Shown here one piece after another: positions 51,401-59,113 of a DNA stretch of 64,000 bases (positions are counted from its first letter, which is position 1; each line of letters opens with the position of its first letter). Source of the DNA: CAZMOK01 sp964567785 (GTDB taxonomy: Bacteria > Bacteroidota > Bacteroidia > Bacteroidales > JAGOPY01); assembly GCA_964567785.1 (NCBI GenBank), contig CAZMOK010000004.1:20077-84076 (forward strand), written 5' to 3'. The notes under the pieces were generated by a model. That model did no database searches, was not told the DNA's origin, and was given only the letters and a program-made list of their open reading frames with translations. Both the position numbers and the translations under genes were made by a program.

Positions 51401-52664
51401 TCAGGTCGAAGATCCCGTCCGATCCATTCAGGTAAGCCGGTACAAAGATCAGGCTGACCTTGTCGGCTTCAGAGTTTATGAGTTCCTGTTCAGCAGCCCT
51501 CCTGAGTATGGGGTCGTTGTACCTGTCGTTGAGAAGGTGTGTAAGGAACTTCTCCCGGGGTTTGGCGGCTCCCTTGCGCCCATCATTCATTACCTTGAGC
51601 AATTCCTGGTTTACACCGGTATTATGTGCAGGAATTGCAATAAACGCTATTACTTCAGGACCACTTATCTCCCCGCGGTTCAATTTTCCCAGTGCATCGA
51701 TGAAGAGGTCAATGCCTTTGTTCCTGAATTCGTACCTGCCGCTTGTTATTACCAGCAGTGCTTTCCTGGATATCCGCCTGCCCAGCAGGCCTTCAGCAAC
51801 CCGGAAGAGCTTTTCACGGGCAACCGACCTTTTCTCTTTATACTCCTCCCCTGTTGGCACAAAAGAGTCGTCGAAACCGTTTATGGTGACCACATCAGGC
51901 TCTTTCCCCAGGAAATATCCGCATTCTTTTGCTGTAGCCTCGCTAACGGTTGTAAAACAATCGGCTTCACGGGCAGCGATCTTCTCGAGGGAACATTTGG
52001 ATACGATGCCGAGATTTTTCTCAAGCAGAGGCACATTGAGGTTTTCAATATTCTTGTAGAGTTCCATTCCGTTCCCGGAAATGGAGCGACCCAGGGTAGT
52101 GGCATGTGTGGTAAACAATGTACCTGCCTGCGGCACTTTTTCCTTTGTGTAGAGAACACCTGAACCAGTCATCCATTCATGGAAATGGGCTATCAGCTTA
52201 TCCTGTGCCGAGGAAAAGAAATCATAAAAGCTTTCGATCACCTGGGCTGCGGCATAGCCGAACAGCGCCGGTTCAATGTAATCCCACTGGCCCGACAGCG
52301 AATCTACCCGGTAGGTTTCCCACATCCACGAAAAAATATCATTCTTCTGTGTAAAGAAAGGGGTGAAATCAACCAGGATCACTATTGGCTTGCCCGGTAT
52401 GTCCCACCTGCCAATGCGGAAGTGCAGGCCTTTGTTTTTTGCGCTCTCACGCCACTGGGAGAAGAGGTTATCAGATTCGATAAATTCAGGGTGCTGCTTT
52501 GTCTCTTTCCATACATCCGGACCGATCAGGATATAATTATCACCGAACTCACGGGATAACTGGATGGCTTTGGTTGAGATAACCGTGTATATGCCGCCGA
52601 GTTTATTGCAAACTTCCCAGCTTACTTCAAAAATATAGTCGGGTTTAGTTGTTATTTTGTCCAT
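48420..52664 (-). CDS. fused glycogen synthase (GT3) - alpha-glucan phosphorylase (GT35)
   Basis: This single polypeptide of 1414 aa joins enzymes of opposite direction. The N-terminal part (about 5-560) is a GT3 glycogen synthase like the eukaryotic type: FEVSWEVCNKLGGIYTVIST, then the catalytic E-x7-E in YEPWGYTPLES (Glu440 and Glu448). A DUF3417 domain (about 580-680, LSKNIWWCWNYRAENLF) introduces the phosphorylase (about 680-1280), whose PLP lysine is Lys1170 in EASGTSGEKALMNG. A beta-sandwich of about 110 residues closes the protein. I chose the ATG at 52664: the ATG eight codons upstream would lie inside the -7 element. It is the last gene of the glycogen block, after a 104-base spacer. 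Confidence 0.93.
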   Translation of the reverse strand: MDKITTKPDYIFEVSWEVCNKLGGIYTVISTKAIQLSREFGDNYILIGPDVWKETKQHPEFIESDNLFSQWRESAKNKGLHFRIGRWDIPGKPIVILVDFTPFFTQKNDIFSWMWETYRVDSLSGQWDYIEPALFGYAAAQVIESFYDFFSSAQDKLIAHFHEWMTGSGVLYTKEKVPQAGTLFTTHATTLGRSISGNGMELYKNIENLNVPLLEKNLGIVSKCSLEKIAAREADCFTTVSEATAKECGYFLGKEPDVVTINGFDDSFVPTGEEYKEKRSVAREKLFRVAEGLLGRRISRKALLVITSGRYEFRNKGIDLFIDALGKLNRGEISGPEVIAFIAIPAHNTGVNQELLKVMNDGRKGAAKPREKFLTHLLNDRYNDPILRRAAEQELINSEADKVSLIFVPAYLNGSDGIFDLNYYDLLSGFDVSVFPSYYEPWGYTPLESAAFYIPTITTSLAGFGQWVAGNFPDEHEGVFVVTRSEDNDEEVRDNIASFIKEFSSLTAAKKNKVRNSAFEISRHALWEELIVNYKRAFSVAIEKTTERSDLFYNKKKSTEYFLKDISSEHKPVWKNIFIEPAISGKLEKLQELSKNIWWCWNYRAENLFKMADPVKWEELNHNPVALLESLSIDRIHSLEKDQEFLQELNFVYDQFSAYMAEKKKQPKEKVAYFSMEYGLHDTLKTYSGGLGMLAGDFLKEASDSNKNMVAVGLVYRYGYFNQQITIFGDQVATYTVQKFTQLPFVPVRDENGEWVTISLALPGRNLYAKAWKVQVGRISLYMLDADIPENSPADRTITHHLYGGNWENRFKQELLLGVGGIRLLKTLGIEADVYHCNEGHAAFTGLERLRILVREARLTFDQALETVRASSLFTTHTPVPAGHDYFHEDIMRTYIPHYADRLNISWDRFMSLGKMHPGNPEEKFSMSVLALKLSQFVNGVSKIHGRVTREMFRDLFPGFYPQELFIDYVTNGVHYPFWAGKEWQKLYIKYFGEDFIARQSDASFWQKIKEVPDEEIWEMRKVYRSKLVRYLRKRLESELTKREENPRLVFDTIDGLDENAFTVGFARRFATYKRAHLLFSNLERLKNLVTNPERPIQFVFAGKAHPADKAGQDLIKRIMEISKQDPFKGKIVFVENYDISLAKKLLQGVDVWLNTPTRPMEASGTSGEKALMNGVLNVSVLDGWWAEGYIPHGGWAIKEARTYANQQFQDELDAETIYSLLEDEILPAFYEREDDVPEKWIGYIKNSIAGIAPHFTMKRMLDQYYGKFYNTLAERSASVRKNNYAIAKEVDKWKKRIYSKWEGIKVTRLAVPDQLAKSLHLGDDFVAEIDLDLNGLEAGEIAMDIVVGQKEDDSVKKIILKQDLELVRQNNSSATFRCVIPTSRVGMFDYAFRIFPKHDWLPHRQDMNLVRWI

Positions 52665-52685
52665 ATCGAATATTTTAGAGGGCCA

Positions 52686-52693
52686 CAAAAATA
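52686..52693 (-). promoter_or_regulatory. -7 promoter element for the glycogen synthase-phosphorylase gene
   Basis: TATTTTTG on the minus strand is an exact TAnnTTTG. The chosen ATG lies 21 bases further on, while the upstream in-frame ATG at 52688 falls within the element itself, so the element decides the start. Confidence 0.6.
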
Positions 52694-52768
52694 TAACTTA
52701 AGCTTTGCGACCTGATAAAAAGATATAAAATGTTGTTGATACCGGAAGATATAGCCTCGAACACCGGG

Positions 52769-53542
52769 CTATAATGTTCCCTTTACCGCCCCTCCTTCAA
52801 GAGCATAGACCTGGCCTGTCACGAATTGGGATAACGGGGAAAGCAGCCAGCAGGCCAGTGAAGCAAAATCACCGGGATCACCTGCTTTACCCATCGGAAT
52901 GCGTTCCTCAACTTTTTTTCTTGCCTCTTCCAACGAGATCCCTTCCTTCTCGCTCTTTTTCACATAGAGCCTTTCAACAGCTTTAGTGTTGTGATATCCC
53001 GGTGCAATGAGATTGCTGGTTACACCGGTTGCGGCATATTCCTGGGCCAGCGATTTTGAGAAACCGGCTATGGTCATCCTCAGGGAATTGCTAAGTACAA
53101 GGTTCTCCACCGGTTGTTTTATTGAAGAGCTTTCACTGAAAAGTATACGTCCGTAGCCCTTCTCTCTGAATTTCGGAAGCAGGCGCAAAACAAGGTCGAT
53201 CTTCCACCTGATCAGCAGCCTGTAGCCCCGGTCCCAGTCGGACACCTCCGTTTCATCTATGGTCATGGCCGGTGGGCCTCCTGCATTGACAAATACGCCA
53301 TTTGGCTCCCGGTCTTCCACCATTGAAATGAGCTTTTCCGTTACCCCCTGCTCCGTGACATCGGCTGCAAGAATGGCTGTTACACCAGGATTTTCCTGCC
53401 GGACCTCTTCCAGCAAATCTTTCCTCCTTGCAACCGCTATAACCTCAGCTCCTTCGGAAGTTAGCCTTTCAAGCACAGCCCTTCCCAATCCGGAGGTGGC
53501 ACCGGTAACAATAAAAAGTTGATTATTGATCTCCAGATCCAT
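52769..53542 (-). CDS. SDR family oxidoreductase lacking the catalytic Tyr-Lys pair
   Basis: This is a Rossmann-fold protein of 257 aa, related to 3-oxoacyl reductases: TGATSGLGRAVLERL at the start, NAGGPPAMTIDE in place of the usual NNAG, and APGYHNT plus GQVYALEGG at the end. Where active SDRs have Y-x3-K, this one reads NLVLSNSLRMTIAGFSKSLA, so both Tyr and Lys are absent. This is typical of the 'BKR-like SDR-like' subgroup, whose reaction is unknown. It lies four bases after the GH57 gene and ends the first part of the glycogen block, so it may bind NAD(P) without catalysis or serve an unknown reaction. Confidence 0.85.
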   Translation of the reverse strand: MDLEINNQLFIVTGATSGLGRAVLERLTSEGAEVIAVARRKDLLEEVRQENPGVTAILAADVTEQGVTEKLISMVEDREPNGVFVNAGGPPAMTIDETEVSDWDRGYRLLIRWKIDLVLRLLPKFREKGYGRILFSESSSIKQPVENLVLSNSLRMTIAGFSKSLAQEYAATGVTSNLIAPGYHNTKAVERLYVKKSEKEGISLEEARKKVEERIPMGKAGDPGDFASLACWLLSPLSQFVTGQVYALEGGAVKGTL

Positions 53543-53546
53543 AAGT

Positions 53547-55139
53547 TTATTTCTTCTTTTTAAAAAGGTTTCGAAGTTCGGTCTCCACTTTCCTGGTGTA
53601 CTTGTCTATATCAGATTTCTTTATCTTTTTCATTTCAACTTCTAGCTCTTCATACCTTTTTTTTGCCGATTTACTAAGATTAGGGATGATCTTGTTCCTC
53701 ACATCATCGCTGGCACCCCTTAAGGCAGCCAGGAGCTCGTCGGTCTTTACTTGTTTGGCGAACTCTTTCACTTTGGCGTTCGACATGTCAACCACATCTT
53801 CGAGCTTCATATCCTTCACCTTTGATTCATCCCACGATTTCCTGGCCTTCTTCACCGTTTCTTCGGCTGCATCAGAGAACCTGGATGCCTGCTCCCTGAA
53901 ACCGTCTTTTAATTCCCCTGCCACTGTCTTGAATGCAGAGCGGAACTTTCCGCCGGTCTTCTCGTCAAGTCGTTGCCTGAAATCAGCCATCACGTTCATA
54001 TAATTAATATAGGCATCATAAGGAGACCCGAAAGGATTGAAATATTTGTGCACATCTCCGTCGGAGAACCATTTGGTGCACATATAGTAAAAGTGGTCGC
54101 TGCCCTGCAGATATTTCCAGTCCTTCCTGATCTCAGGGTCATCCGTGCTGTTAACCATTTCCTCTATTGCATACAGGTTATCAAACGCATCGTCCTGAAG
54201 TTCATTGCCAAGCCAGGCAGTCAGGTCCCTTTCCTCATCGGCCCAGGAAATGGGGTATGGCACGTTGATCGCTGAGATGGGCTGAAGCTCTTTCGAAAGC
54301 TCAGAGGGCGTTTTGAAAGTGAAATCCGTTTTCGACAATATCTTTCCCGGCAGTTCTTTGATAAAATCAAATATACCTGTCTCGGTCCACTGGTGCTCGC
54401 CAAACGTTTCATAGTCCATGAACAGGTTCACCACTTCTTCCTTTTTATCAATATCGTTGAGCCATTTGATAAACTTGGAAGTTGTGAGTGGCCATTCCGA
54501 CCATCCCCTGTCGGAGAAACGGAAAGCTATGTCATCCGACAAACGGAAATTCTTCAGCAATAATTTAAGTTTAGGGTTCAAGGCATTACAGTACATGAAA
54601 TTAGGGCTTTTCCAGCCAAGCACGTGCTTGGCACCTTCGGTAAGCATGGTTTCATAACCCATATCAGCAACCATCTCCCCTATATTATCGGAATAGATCA
54701 GCTCAGTGTTCCTGAATGTCTTTGGCTTCTGATCAAAGAACCTTTCTATCTTTTCAGAATGACTTCTGACCTGTGCCTCAAATTCTTTCCCGCTGCTGAG
54801 CGAGCTCAGTGAATGGGCATCGGTTTCGGCCAGGAATTCGACAGAACCAGTTTTAGCAAGCTCTTTGAAGCTCTCAAGTACCTTCGGAGCATACATTTCA
54901 AACTGGTCGAGGGCAACCCCTGAAATGGAGAAACTTACCTTGAATGCTGACCCGTATTCCTTGATCTGTTCAAGCAACAGCTTGTTCATCGGAAGGTAGC
55001 ATTTTTCGGCCACCCTGTTCAGAATGAACCTGTTCTGGTAATCATCATAATAATTATGATAAGCACCTATGTCGAAAAAACGATAGGCCCTTAGCCTCAT
55101 GGGCTGGTGAACCTGGAAATAAAAACAGATTGAACGCAT
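53547..55139 (-). CDS. GH57 alpha-amylase-type glycoside hydrolase with coiled C-terminus
   Basis: This is a cytosolic GH57 enzyme acting on alpha-glucans. The beta/alpha barrel starts at once with ICFYFQVHQPMRLRAYRFFD (residue 3 on), the HQP phrase being a family signature. FRNTELIYSDNIGEMVADMG lies where the catalytic nucleophile region falls, and FMDYETFGEHQW holds the conserved Asp-Tyr-Glu segment. The barrel part ends near residue 410. The last 120 residues are a lysine- and glutamate-rich helix region (EETVKKARKSWDES, KKRYEELEVEMKKIKKSD) likely to form a coiled coil, not usual in short GH57 enzymes. I chose the ATG at 55139; a TTG and ATG just upstream add only a few residues. It has no signal peptide, and the GT4 gene starts 10 bases upstream. 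Confidence 0.9.
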   Translation of the reverse strand: MRSICFYFQVHQPMRLRAYRFFDIGAYHNYYDDYQNRFILNRVAEKCYLPMNKLLLEQIKEYGSAFKVSFSISGVALDQFEMYAPKVLESFKELAKTGSVEFLAETDAHSLSSLSSGKEFEAQVRSHSEKIERFFDQKPKTFRNTELIYSDNIGEMVADMGYETMLTEGAKHVLGWKSPNFMYCNALNPKLKLLLKNFRLSDDIAFRFSDRGWSEWPLTTSKFIKWLNDIDKKEEVVNLFMDYETFGEHQWTETGIFDFIKELPGKILSKTDFTFKTPSELSKELQPISAINVPYPISWADEERDLTAWLGNELQDDAFDNLYAIEEMVNSTDDPEIRKDWKYLQGSDHFYYMCTKWFSDGDVHKYFNPFGSPYDAYINYMNVMADFRQRLDEKTGGKFRSAFKTVAGELKDGFREQASRFSDAAEETVKKARKSWDESKVKDMKLEDVVDMSNAKVKEFAKQVKTDELLAALRGASDDVRNKIIPNLSKSAKKRYEELEVEMKKIKKSDIDKYTRKVETELRNLFKKKK

Positions 55140-55149
55140 ATAAATCAAT

Positions 55150-56436
55150 TTATCTTTTTAACAAAAACTCTTGGTACACTTCTTTCACTTTCAGGGCAGC
55201 ATTTTCCCACTTCAGGCTGTCGACCTCGCCCTTTCCGTACCTGGCAAACATTCTGTTTGCACCGGGGTATGATACAATGCCATTGATTGCGTCGGCCATG
55301 CCGTCAATATCCCAAAAGTCGACCTTCAGGGCATGCTTGAGTATCTCGGAAACACCAGACTGTTTTGAAATGATAACCGGAACATTTGAACGCATGGCTT
55401 CCAGCGGCACAATACCGAAAGGCTCCGAGACCGATGGCATTACGAAGACATCGCTCATGGCAAGCATCCTGTCGACACTAGGCCCGCGCAGAAACCCTGT
55501 GAAATGAAATTTATGCCCTATCCTGAGCTGGGCCACCCGGCGGATCATTTTCTCGAGCATATCGCCCGAACCGGCCATCACAAACCTTACATCGGGGTTC
55601 CTGTCGAGCACCTTCTTAGCGGCTTCAACAAAATACTCAGGTCCTTTCTGGAAGGTAATCCTCCCCAGGAAAGTAACGATTTTCTCCTTCACATGTTTAT
55701 CCGCATCTTCCACCTGCTTCTCAACCGGCTCAACAGCATTGTGAACAGTTACCACTTTTTCAGGTGAAATGCCATACCGGTTGATCACTGTCTGGCGAGT
55801 GAGGTTGCTCACGGCTATGACCCTGTCGGCCGCCTCCATTCCTCTTCGCTCCAGATCGTAGACCGGCTGGTTGACATTTTCGCCCGACCTGTCGAATTCC
55901 GTGGCGTGCATATGGACCACCAAGGGCTTGCCGCTAACCTCTTTGGCTGCGACCCCGGCAGCATAGGTCAGCCAGTCGTGAGCGTGGATGACATCAAACT
56001 CCTGGCTTGCCGCAATGGCAGATGCCACTAAAGCGTAACGGGAAACTTCTTCCAGGAGGTTTGTACCATACTTTCCTGAGAAATCATATTTACGGGAAAA
56101 AACCTTGCTTTTTTTGGAGATCTTCTCAAGCTCTTTTTTTGACGTGATCTTTTCAAATTCTTCAGGGCTAACGTAAGGAATGATGTTCGAACCGATTTCC
56201 ATGTATTCGATCCTTTTCCAGTATTCCTTGTATTCCGATCCCTCCATATCGACGGTTACATCGCTCGCGTTGACCAGTCTTACGGATTCCTGGTTTTCAT
56301 CACCGTAAGCTTTAGGGACAACAAAGATCACCTCAACATCGTGTTTTGCCAGTCCCCTGGTAAGTCCGAAGCAGGCGGTACCCAGTCCTCCGGAAATATG
56401 AGGCGGAAATTCCCATCCGAACATTAATATTTTCAT
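55150..56436 (-). CDS. GT4 family glycosyltransferase (glycogen-associated)
   Basis: This is a cytosolic GT-B retaining glycosyltransferase of 428 aa. The N-terminal donor/acceptor motif is KILMFGWEFPPHISGGLG, which resembles GT4 and bacterial glycogen synthases. The acceptor domain contains VIHAHDWLTYAAGVAAK, and the donor domain holds the E-x7-E pair in SEPFGIVPLEAMRS. It overlaps the debranching enzyme gene by four bases and sits beside GH57, which places it in alpha-glucan metabolism. The donor (ADP- or UDP-glucose) and exact role cannot be told apart from sequence; it might prime or extend glucan chains. Confidence 0.9.
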   Translation of the reverse strand: MKILMFGWEFPPHISGGLGTACFGLTRGLAKHDVEVIFVVPKAYGDENQESVRLVNASDVTVDMEGSEYKEYWKRIEYMEIGSNIIPYVSPEEFEKITSKKELEKISKKSKVFSRKYDFSGKYGTNLLEEVSRYALVASAIAASQEFDVIHAHDWLTYAAGVAAKEVSGKPLVVHMHATEFDRSGENVNQPVYDLERRGMEAADRVIAVSNLTRQTVINRYGISPEKVVTVHNAVEPVEKQVEDADKHVKEKIVTFLGRITFQKGPEYFVEAAKKVLDRNPDVRFVMAGSGDMLEKMIRRVAQLRIGHKFHFTGFLRGPSVDRMLAMSDVFVMPSVSEPFGIVPLEAMRSNVPVIISKQSGVSEILKHALKVDFWDIDGMADAINGIVSYPGANRMFARYGKGEVDSLKWENAALKVKEVYQEFLLKR

Positions 56437-58397
56437 CCCTGAGTTTTTTTAACAGTTTTATAATTGTTGATCAACCAGTTTATCCTCAATAATGCAGCAA
56501 CGCTCCAGGCCTGGGAAATGGCGCCACCGGGTGTATGTGGAGGATCTCCGTCGTACACCTCCGAAACCGTGCCAATGCCGTGCATTTGCATATCCTCTTC
56601 AAAACCGTTGAATATCTGTTTGACAATTTCAATACCCTGGTTGCCATATATTTTAAGGTATGCTTCCGCAAAGTGACCGAGAAGCCACGGAAAAACTGTA
56701 CCCTGGTGATAGGCTTCATCACGTGACCTCTGGTCGCCGGAATATAATCCCTTATACAGCGGGTTTTTCGGAGACAATGTCCGGATGCCTTTTGTGGTAA
56801 GCAACTCCTTCCTGACCACTTCGAGAACCTGCATCTGCTTGTTCTCACTGAGCATGCTGTAAGGCAATGAGGCCGCGAAGAGCATATTGGGCCTCACCGC
56901 CCAGTCTTTCTGCCCGCTGTCAACAACATCTGCCAGGTATCCTTTTTCATCATCCCAGAAAGTATTCACAAACACTTCAGGGAGTTTTTCTGCCAGCGGT
57001 CTCCAGTCTTTAAGAAACTTTCCCTCACCGGCTTCTTCGGCAAGCTCAAGGGCAAACATCACTGCATTGTACCAGAGAGCATTCAGCTCAACTGCCAGTC
57101 CGGACCTTGGTGTGACCGGTTTTCCGTCCACTACGGCATCCATCCAGGTGAGTGCCATTCCGGGAACACCTGCATAGAGAAGTCCGTCGTCCTGGATATG
57201 GATATTGAACTCCGTGCTTTTTTTATAGCCGTTGAGGACCTGTTTCATTTTTCTACCATAGGCTTTCCATATTTCAGGTCCTTTTCCTGTAAACTCCGCG
57301 TATTGTTGAAGTGCCCAGAAAAACCAGAGCGGGGCATCCGCAGAGTTATACGAGGTGTTGTCGCCGGCAATGACATTCGGGAACAGGGGGCCTTGCATCT
57401 CAGATACCATTGTATCAATGATCGATTTGGCCAGCTTTGGCTGGCCGATGGCCAGTGTAAGGCCCGGCAGGGCAATGAAAGTATCCCTTCCCCATTTTCC
57501 AAACCAGGGGAAACCGGCGATCACTTCTGTCTTTCTTCCTTTCTTGACAATGAATTGCTCAGCGGCATTCAGAAGACAGTTTTCAAAATTGTTCCTGGGT
57601 ATCCTTCTTTTCACTTCGTTGTTGAAACTCCTTTTAATGGAAGCAGGATCTATATCTTTCATACCCGCTGAGAACACTACACTTTCTCCCTTTTTCATGC
57701 TGAATTCGAAGAAACCCGGCACAAAAAGATCTTCCTGGTATTCATACCCTCTCTCCTGCTCTTCCTGGTATTCCACATTATAGAACCAGTCGGGAACATG
57801 AACGTAATCCGTTTTTTTGGAAGTCTGCATGAAGAGGAATGAGTAACCCTTGTAGAGCCTCATTTTAATGCCGTTCTTTACCGTCTTGTACTTGGTATCG
57901 GCCTCCACATTGGCCCTTGTGAGGCTGTGAACACTCCTGAAAGCCAGGAAGGGGGTAAGGCGGATTTTGGTTGGTGAGTGAGCTTCTTCAAGCGTATATT
58001 TCACCAGTACTCTTTCATCTTTGGATGAAAAGATTATTTCCCTTCTCAGGACTACCCCACCTACTCTGTATATGGAGCTGGGGGTCGGGTCGAGGGTGAA
58101 CTCCCTGAGATACTTATGGCCGCCCGGTTTGTATACGCCTCCGGGAAACTTGTGGATACCGAGGTTGAATGATGCGTCATGCTGGATGATCGTTTCATCG
58201 AGGTTGGCCAGCAGCACATGATTGTTCTCATCTATATTGGGCTGCGGCACTACCAGGAGCCCATGGTATTTTCTTGTGTTACAGCTTGCAAGAGTTTTTG
58301 CAGCATATCCCCCAGCACGGTTCGACCTGATAAGTTCCCTTTTCAGGGAATATCCTAGGTTTACAAGCTTATTCTTATCAAACTCTATATATTTCAT
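56433..58397 (-). CDS. amylo-alpha-1,6-glucosidase (glycogen debranching enzyme)
   Basis: This cytosolic enzyme removes alpha-1,6-linked glucose at glycogen branch points. The N-terminal beta-sandwich domain (about 1-260) starts EFDKNKLVNLGYSLKRELI and contains SCNTRKYHGLLVVP, a hallmark of bacterial debranching enzymes. The (alpha/alpha)6 barrel follows with WFGKWGRDTFIALPGLTLA near residue 295, RSRDEAYHQGTVFPWLLGHF near 575, and VYDGDPPHTPGGAISQAWSV close to the end, which carry the catalytic acids. I chose the ATG at 58397 (MKYIEF); the frame extends two codons to a TTG. Length 654 aa is normal. It is first in the glycogen block; AAGATTATAA on the minus strand occurs twice upstream (58408-58417 and 58464-58473). 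Confidence 0.92.
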   Translation of the reverse strand: MKYIEFDKNKLVNLGYSLKRELIRSNRAGGYAAKTLASCNTRKYHGLLVVPQPNIDENNHVLLANLDETIIQHDASFNLGIHKFPGGVYKPGGHKYLREFTLDPTPSSIYRVGGVVLRREIIFSSKDERVLVKYTLEEAHSPTKIRLTPFLAFRSVHSLTRANVEADTKYKTVKNGIKMRLYKGYSFLFMQTSKKTDYVHVPDWFYNVEYQEEQERGYEYQEDLFVPGFFEFSMKKGESVVFSAGMKDIDPASIKRSFNNEVKRRIPRNNFENCLLNAAEQFIVKKGRKTEVIAGFPWFGKWGRDTFIALPGLTLAIGQPKLAKSIIDTMVSEMQGPLFPNVIAGDNTSYNSADAPLWFFWALQQYAEFTGKGPEIWKAYGRKMKQVLNGYKKSTEFNIHIQDDGLLYAGVPGMALTWMDAVVDGKPVTPRSGLAVELNALWYNAVMFALELAEEAGEGKFLKDWRPLAEKLPEVFVNTFWDDEKGYLADVVDSGQKDWAVRPNMLFAASLPYSMLSENKQMQVLEVVRKELLTTKGIRTLSPKNPLYKGLYSGDQRSRDEAYHQGTVFPWLLGHFAEAYLKIYGNQGIEIVKQIFNGFEEDMQMHGIGTVSEVYDGDPPHTPGGAISQAWSVAALLRINWLINNYKTVKKTQG

Positions 58398-58616
58398 ATA
58401 CAACTAATTATAATCTTTAATCCGGGATAACCTGACACTCAGTAAAACGGAGCGCGAAATTAGTTATAATCTTAAGACTTTAAACTCTGAATGCTAAGAT
58501 ATTAATGAAAAATTAACAAAACTGTTTTTGAGGGGAACTTTATTGAGGAAAACGGGTGAGAATGGTCTCAATTAAAATGATTACCGGAGTGGCCTTTTGC
58601 TTTGAAAAATAACGAT

Positions 58617-58624
58617 TACTTTTG
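58617..58624 (+). promoter_or_regulatory. -7 promoter element for tRNA-Ser(CGA)
   Basis: TACTTTTG is an exact TAnnTTTG, 12 bases before the mature 5' end; TTTTG ends 17 bases upstream of it (58595-58599). The same arrangement precedes the other tRNA-Ser. Confidence 0.65.
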
Positions 58625-58636
58625 CAGGTTGAAAGA

Positions 58637-58725
58637 GGAGAGTTGCCGGAGTGGTCGAACGGGGCAGACTCGAAATCTGTTGGCCTGCTTAGTCGGGCCC
58701 GGGGGTTCGAATCCCTCACTCTCCG
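58637..58725 (+). tRNA. tRNA-Ser (anticodon CGA)
   Basis: The acceptor arm GGAGAGT pairs with ACTCTCC, discriminator G follows, and no CCA is encoded. The anticodon stem GCAGA/TCTGT holds the loop CTCGAAA, giving anticodon CGA (serine, reads UCG). A long variable arm (TGGCCTGCTTAGTCGGGCC region) and the T loop GGTTCGAATCC are as expected for a class II tRNA. Confidence 0.95.
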
Positions 58726-58729
58726 CTAG

Positions 58730-58885
58730 TTACCCCCTCCCTGGCCCTCCCCCAGACNNNNNNNNNNNNNNNNNNNNNNNNNNNNNNNNNNNNNNNNNNN
58801 NNNNNNNNNNNNNNNNNNNNNNNNNNNNNNNNNNNNNNNNNNNNNNNNNNNNNNNNNGGGGAGGGGGACTGAGGGGGTGGGGTAA
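58730..58885. repeat. C-rich/G-rich inverted arms flanking an assembly gap
   Basis: The left arm reads TACCCCCTCCCTGGCCCTCC and continues CCCAGAC; the right arm after the gap reads GGGGAGGGGGACTGAGGGGG. They are imperfect inverted complements (left arm reversed starts GTCTGGGGGAGGGCCAGGGA). A partial third copy, CTACCCCCTGCCCTATTC, lies at 58906-58923. The layout looks like a palindromic intergenic element of the REP kind; the middle is not sequenced. Confidence 0.55.
58758..58857. other. assembly gap (100 N placeholder) inside palindromic repeat
   Basis: Exactly 100 unknown bases between the C-rich and G-rich arms. Assembly probably failed at the hairpin or at a multi-copy element, so real size is unknown. 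Confidence 0.95.
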
Positions 58886-58967
58886 GGTAGGGAAAGAACT
58901 GTCGACTACCCCCTGCCCTATTCAGGATGGAAACTGAGTGGGGGAATTAAATGTTGATTCTCGAAAA

Positions 58968-59033
58968 GTTTGGAATCTGGATGGTGGGATCTGGGGTTTG
59001 TTTGGGATCTGGAATTTGGAGTTTGGGATTTAC
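58968..59033. repeat. G/T-rich degenerate repeat
   Basis: Phrases TTTGGAATCTGG, GGGATCTGGGGTTTG, TTTGGGATCTGG and AGTTTGGGATT follow each other, with almost no C. Four G-tracts of three or more lie at about 58986, 58993, 59004 and 59025. Reading frames give tryptophan-aspartate-leucine repeats that are not protein. Confidence 0.65.
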
Positions 59034-59073
59034 AAAGACGAGCTCCGCTAATCCCTGATAAGATTGTAACAAG

Positions 59074-59102
59074 CAAAAATCCCGCCTCTGAGAAACGGGA
59101 TC
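59074..59102 (-). terminator. terminator of tRNA-Ser(UGA)
   Basis: On the minus strand GATCCCG pairs with CGGGATTTTTG after an 11-base loop, followed by T-rich sequence. It lies about 12 bases downstream of the CCA end of the tRNA. Confidence 0.65.
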
Positions 59103-59113
59103 TGATTTGCTGT

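Noticed and set aside
58602..58937. Open frame across tRNA-Ser and the gap
   Set aside because: It overlaps the tRNA and contains unknown bases; no coding signal.
58718..59050. Integration site (att duplication) at the tRNA-Ser 3' end
   Set aside because: CTCCGCTA occurs both at the tRNA-Ser(CGA) end and near 59043, but eight bases is too short, and no integrase or mobile gene lies between.
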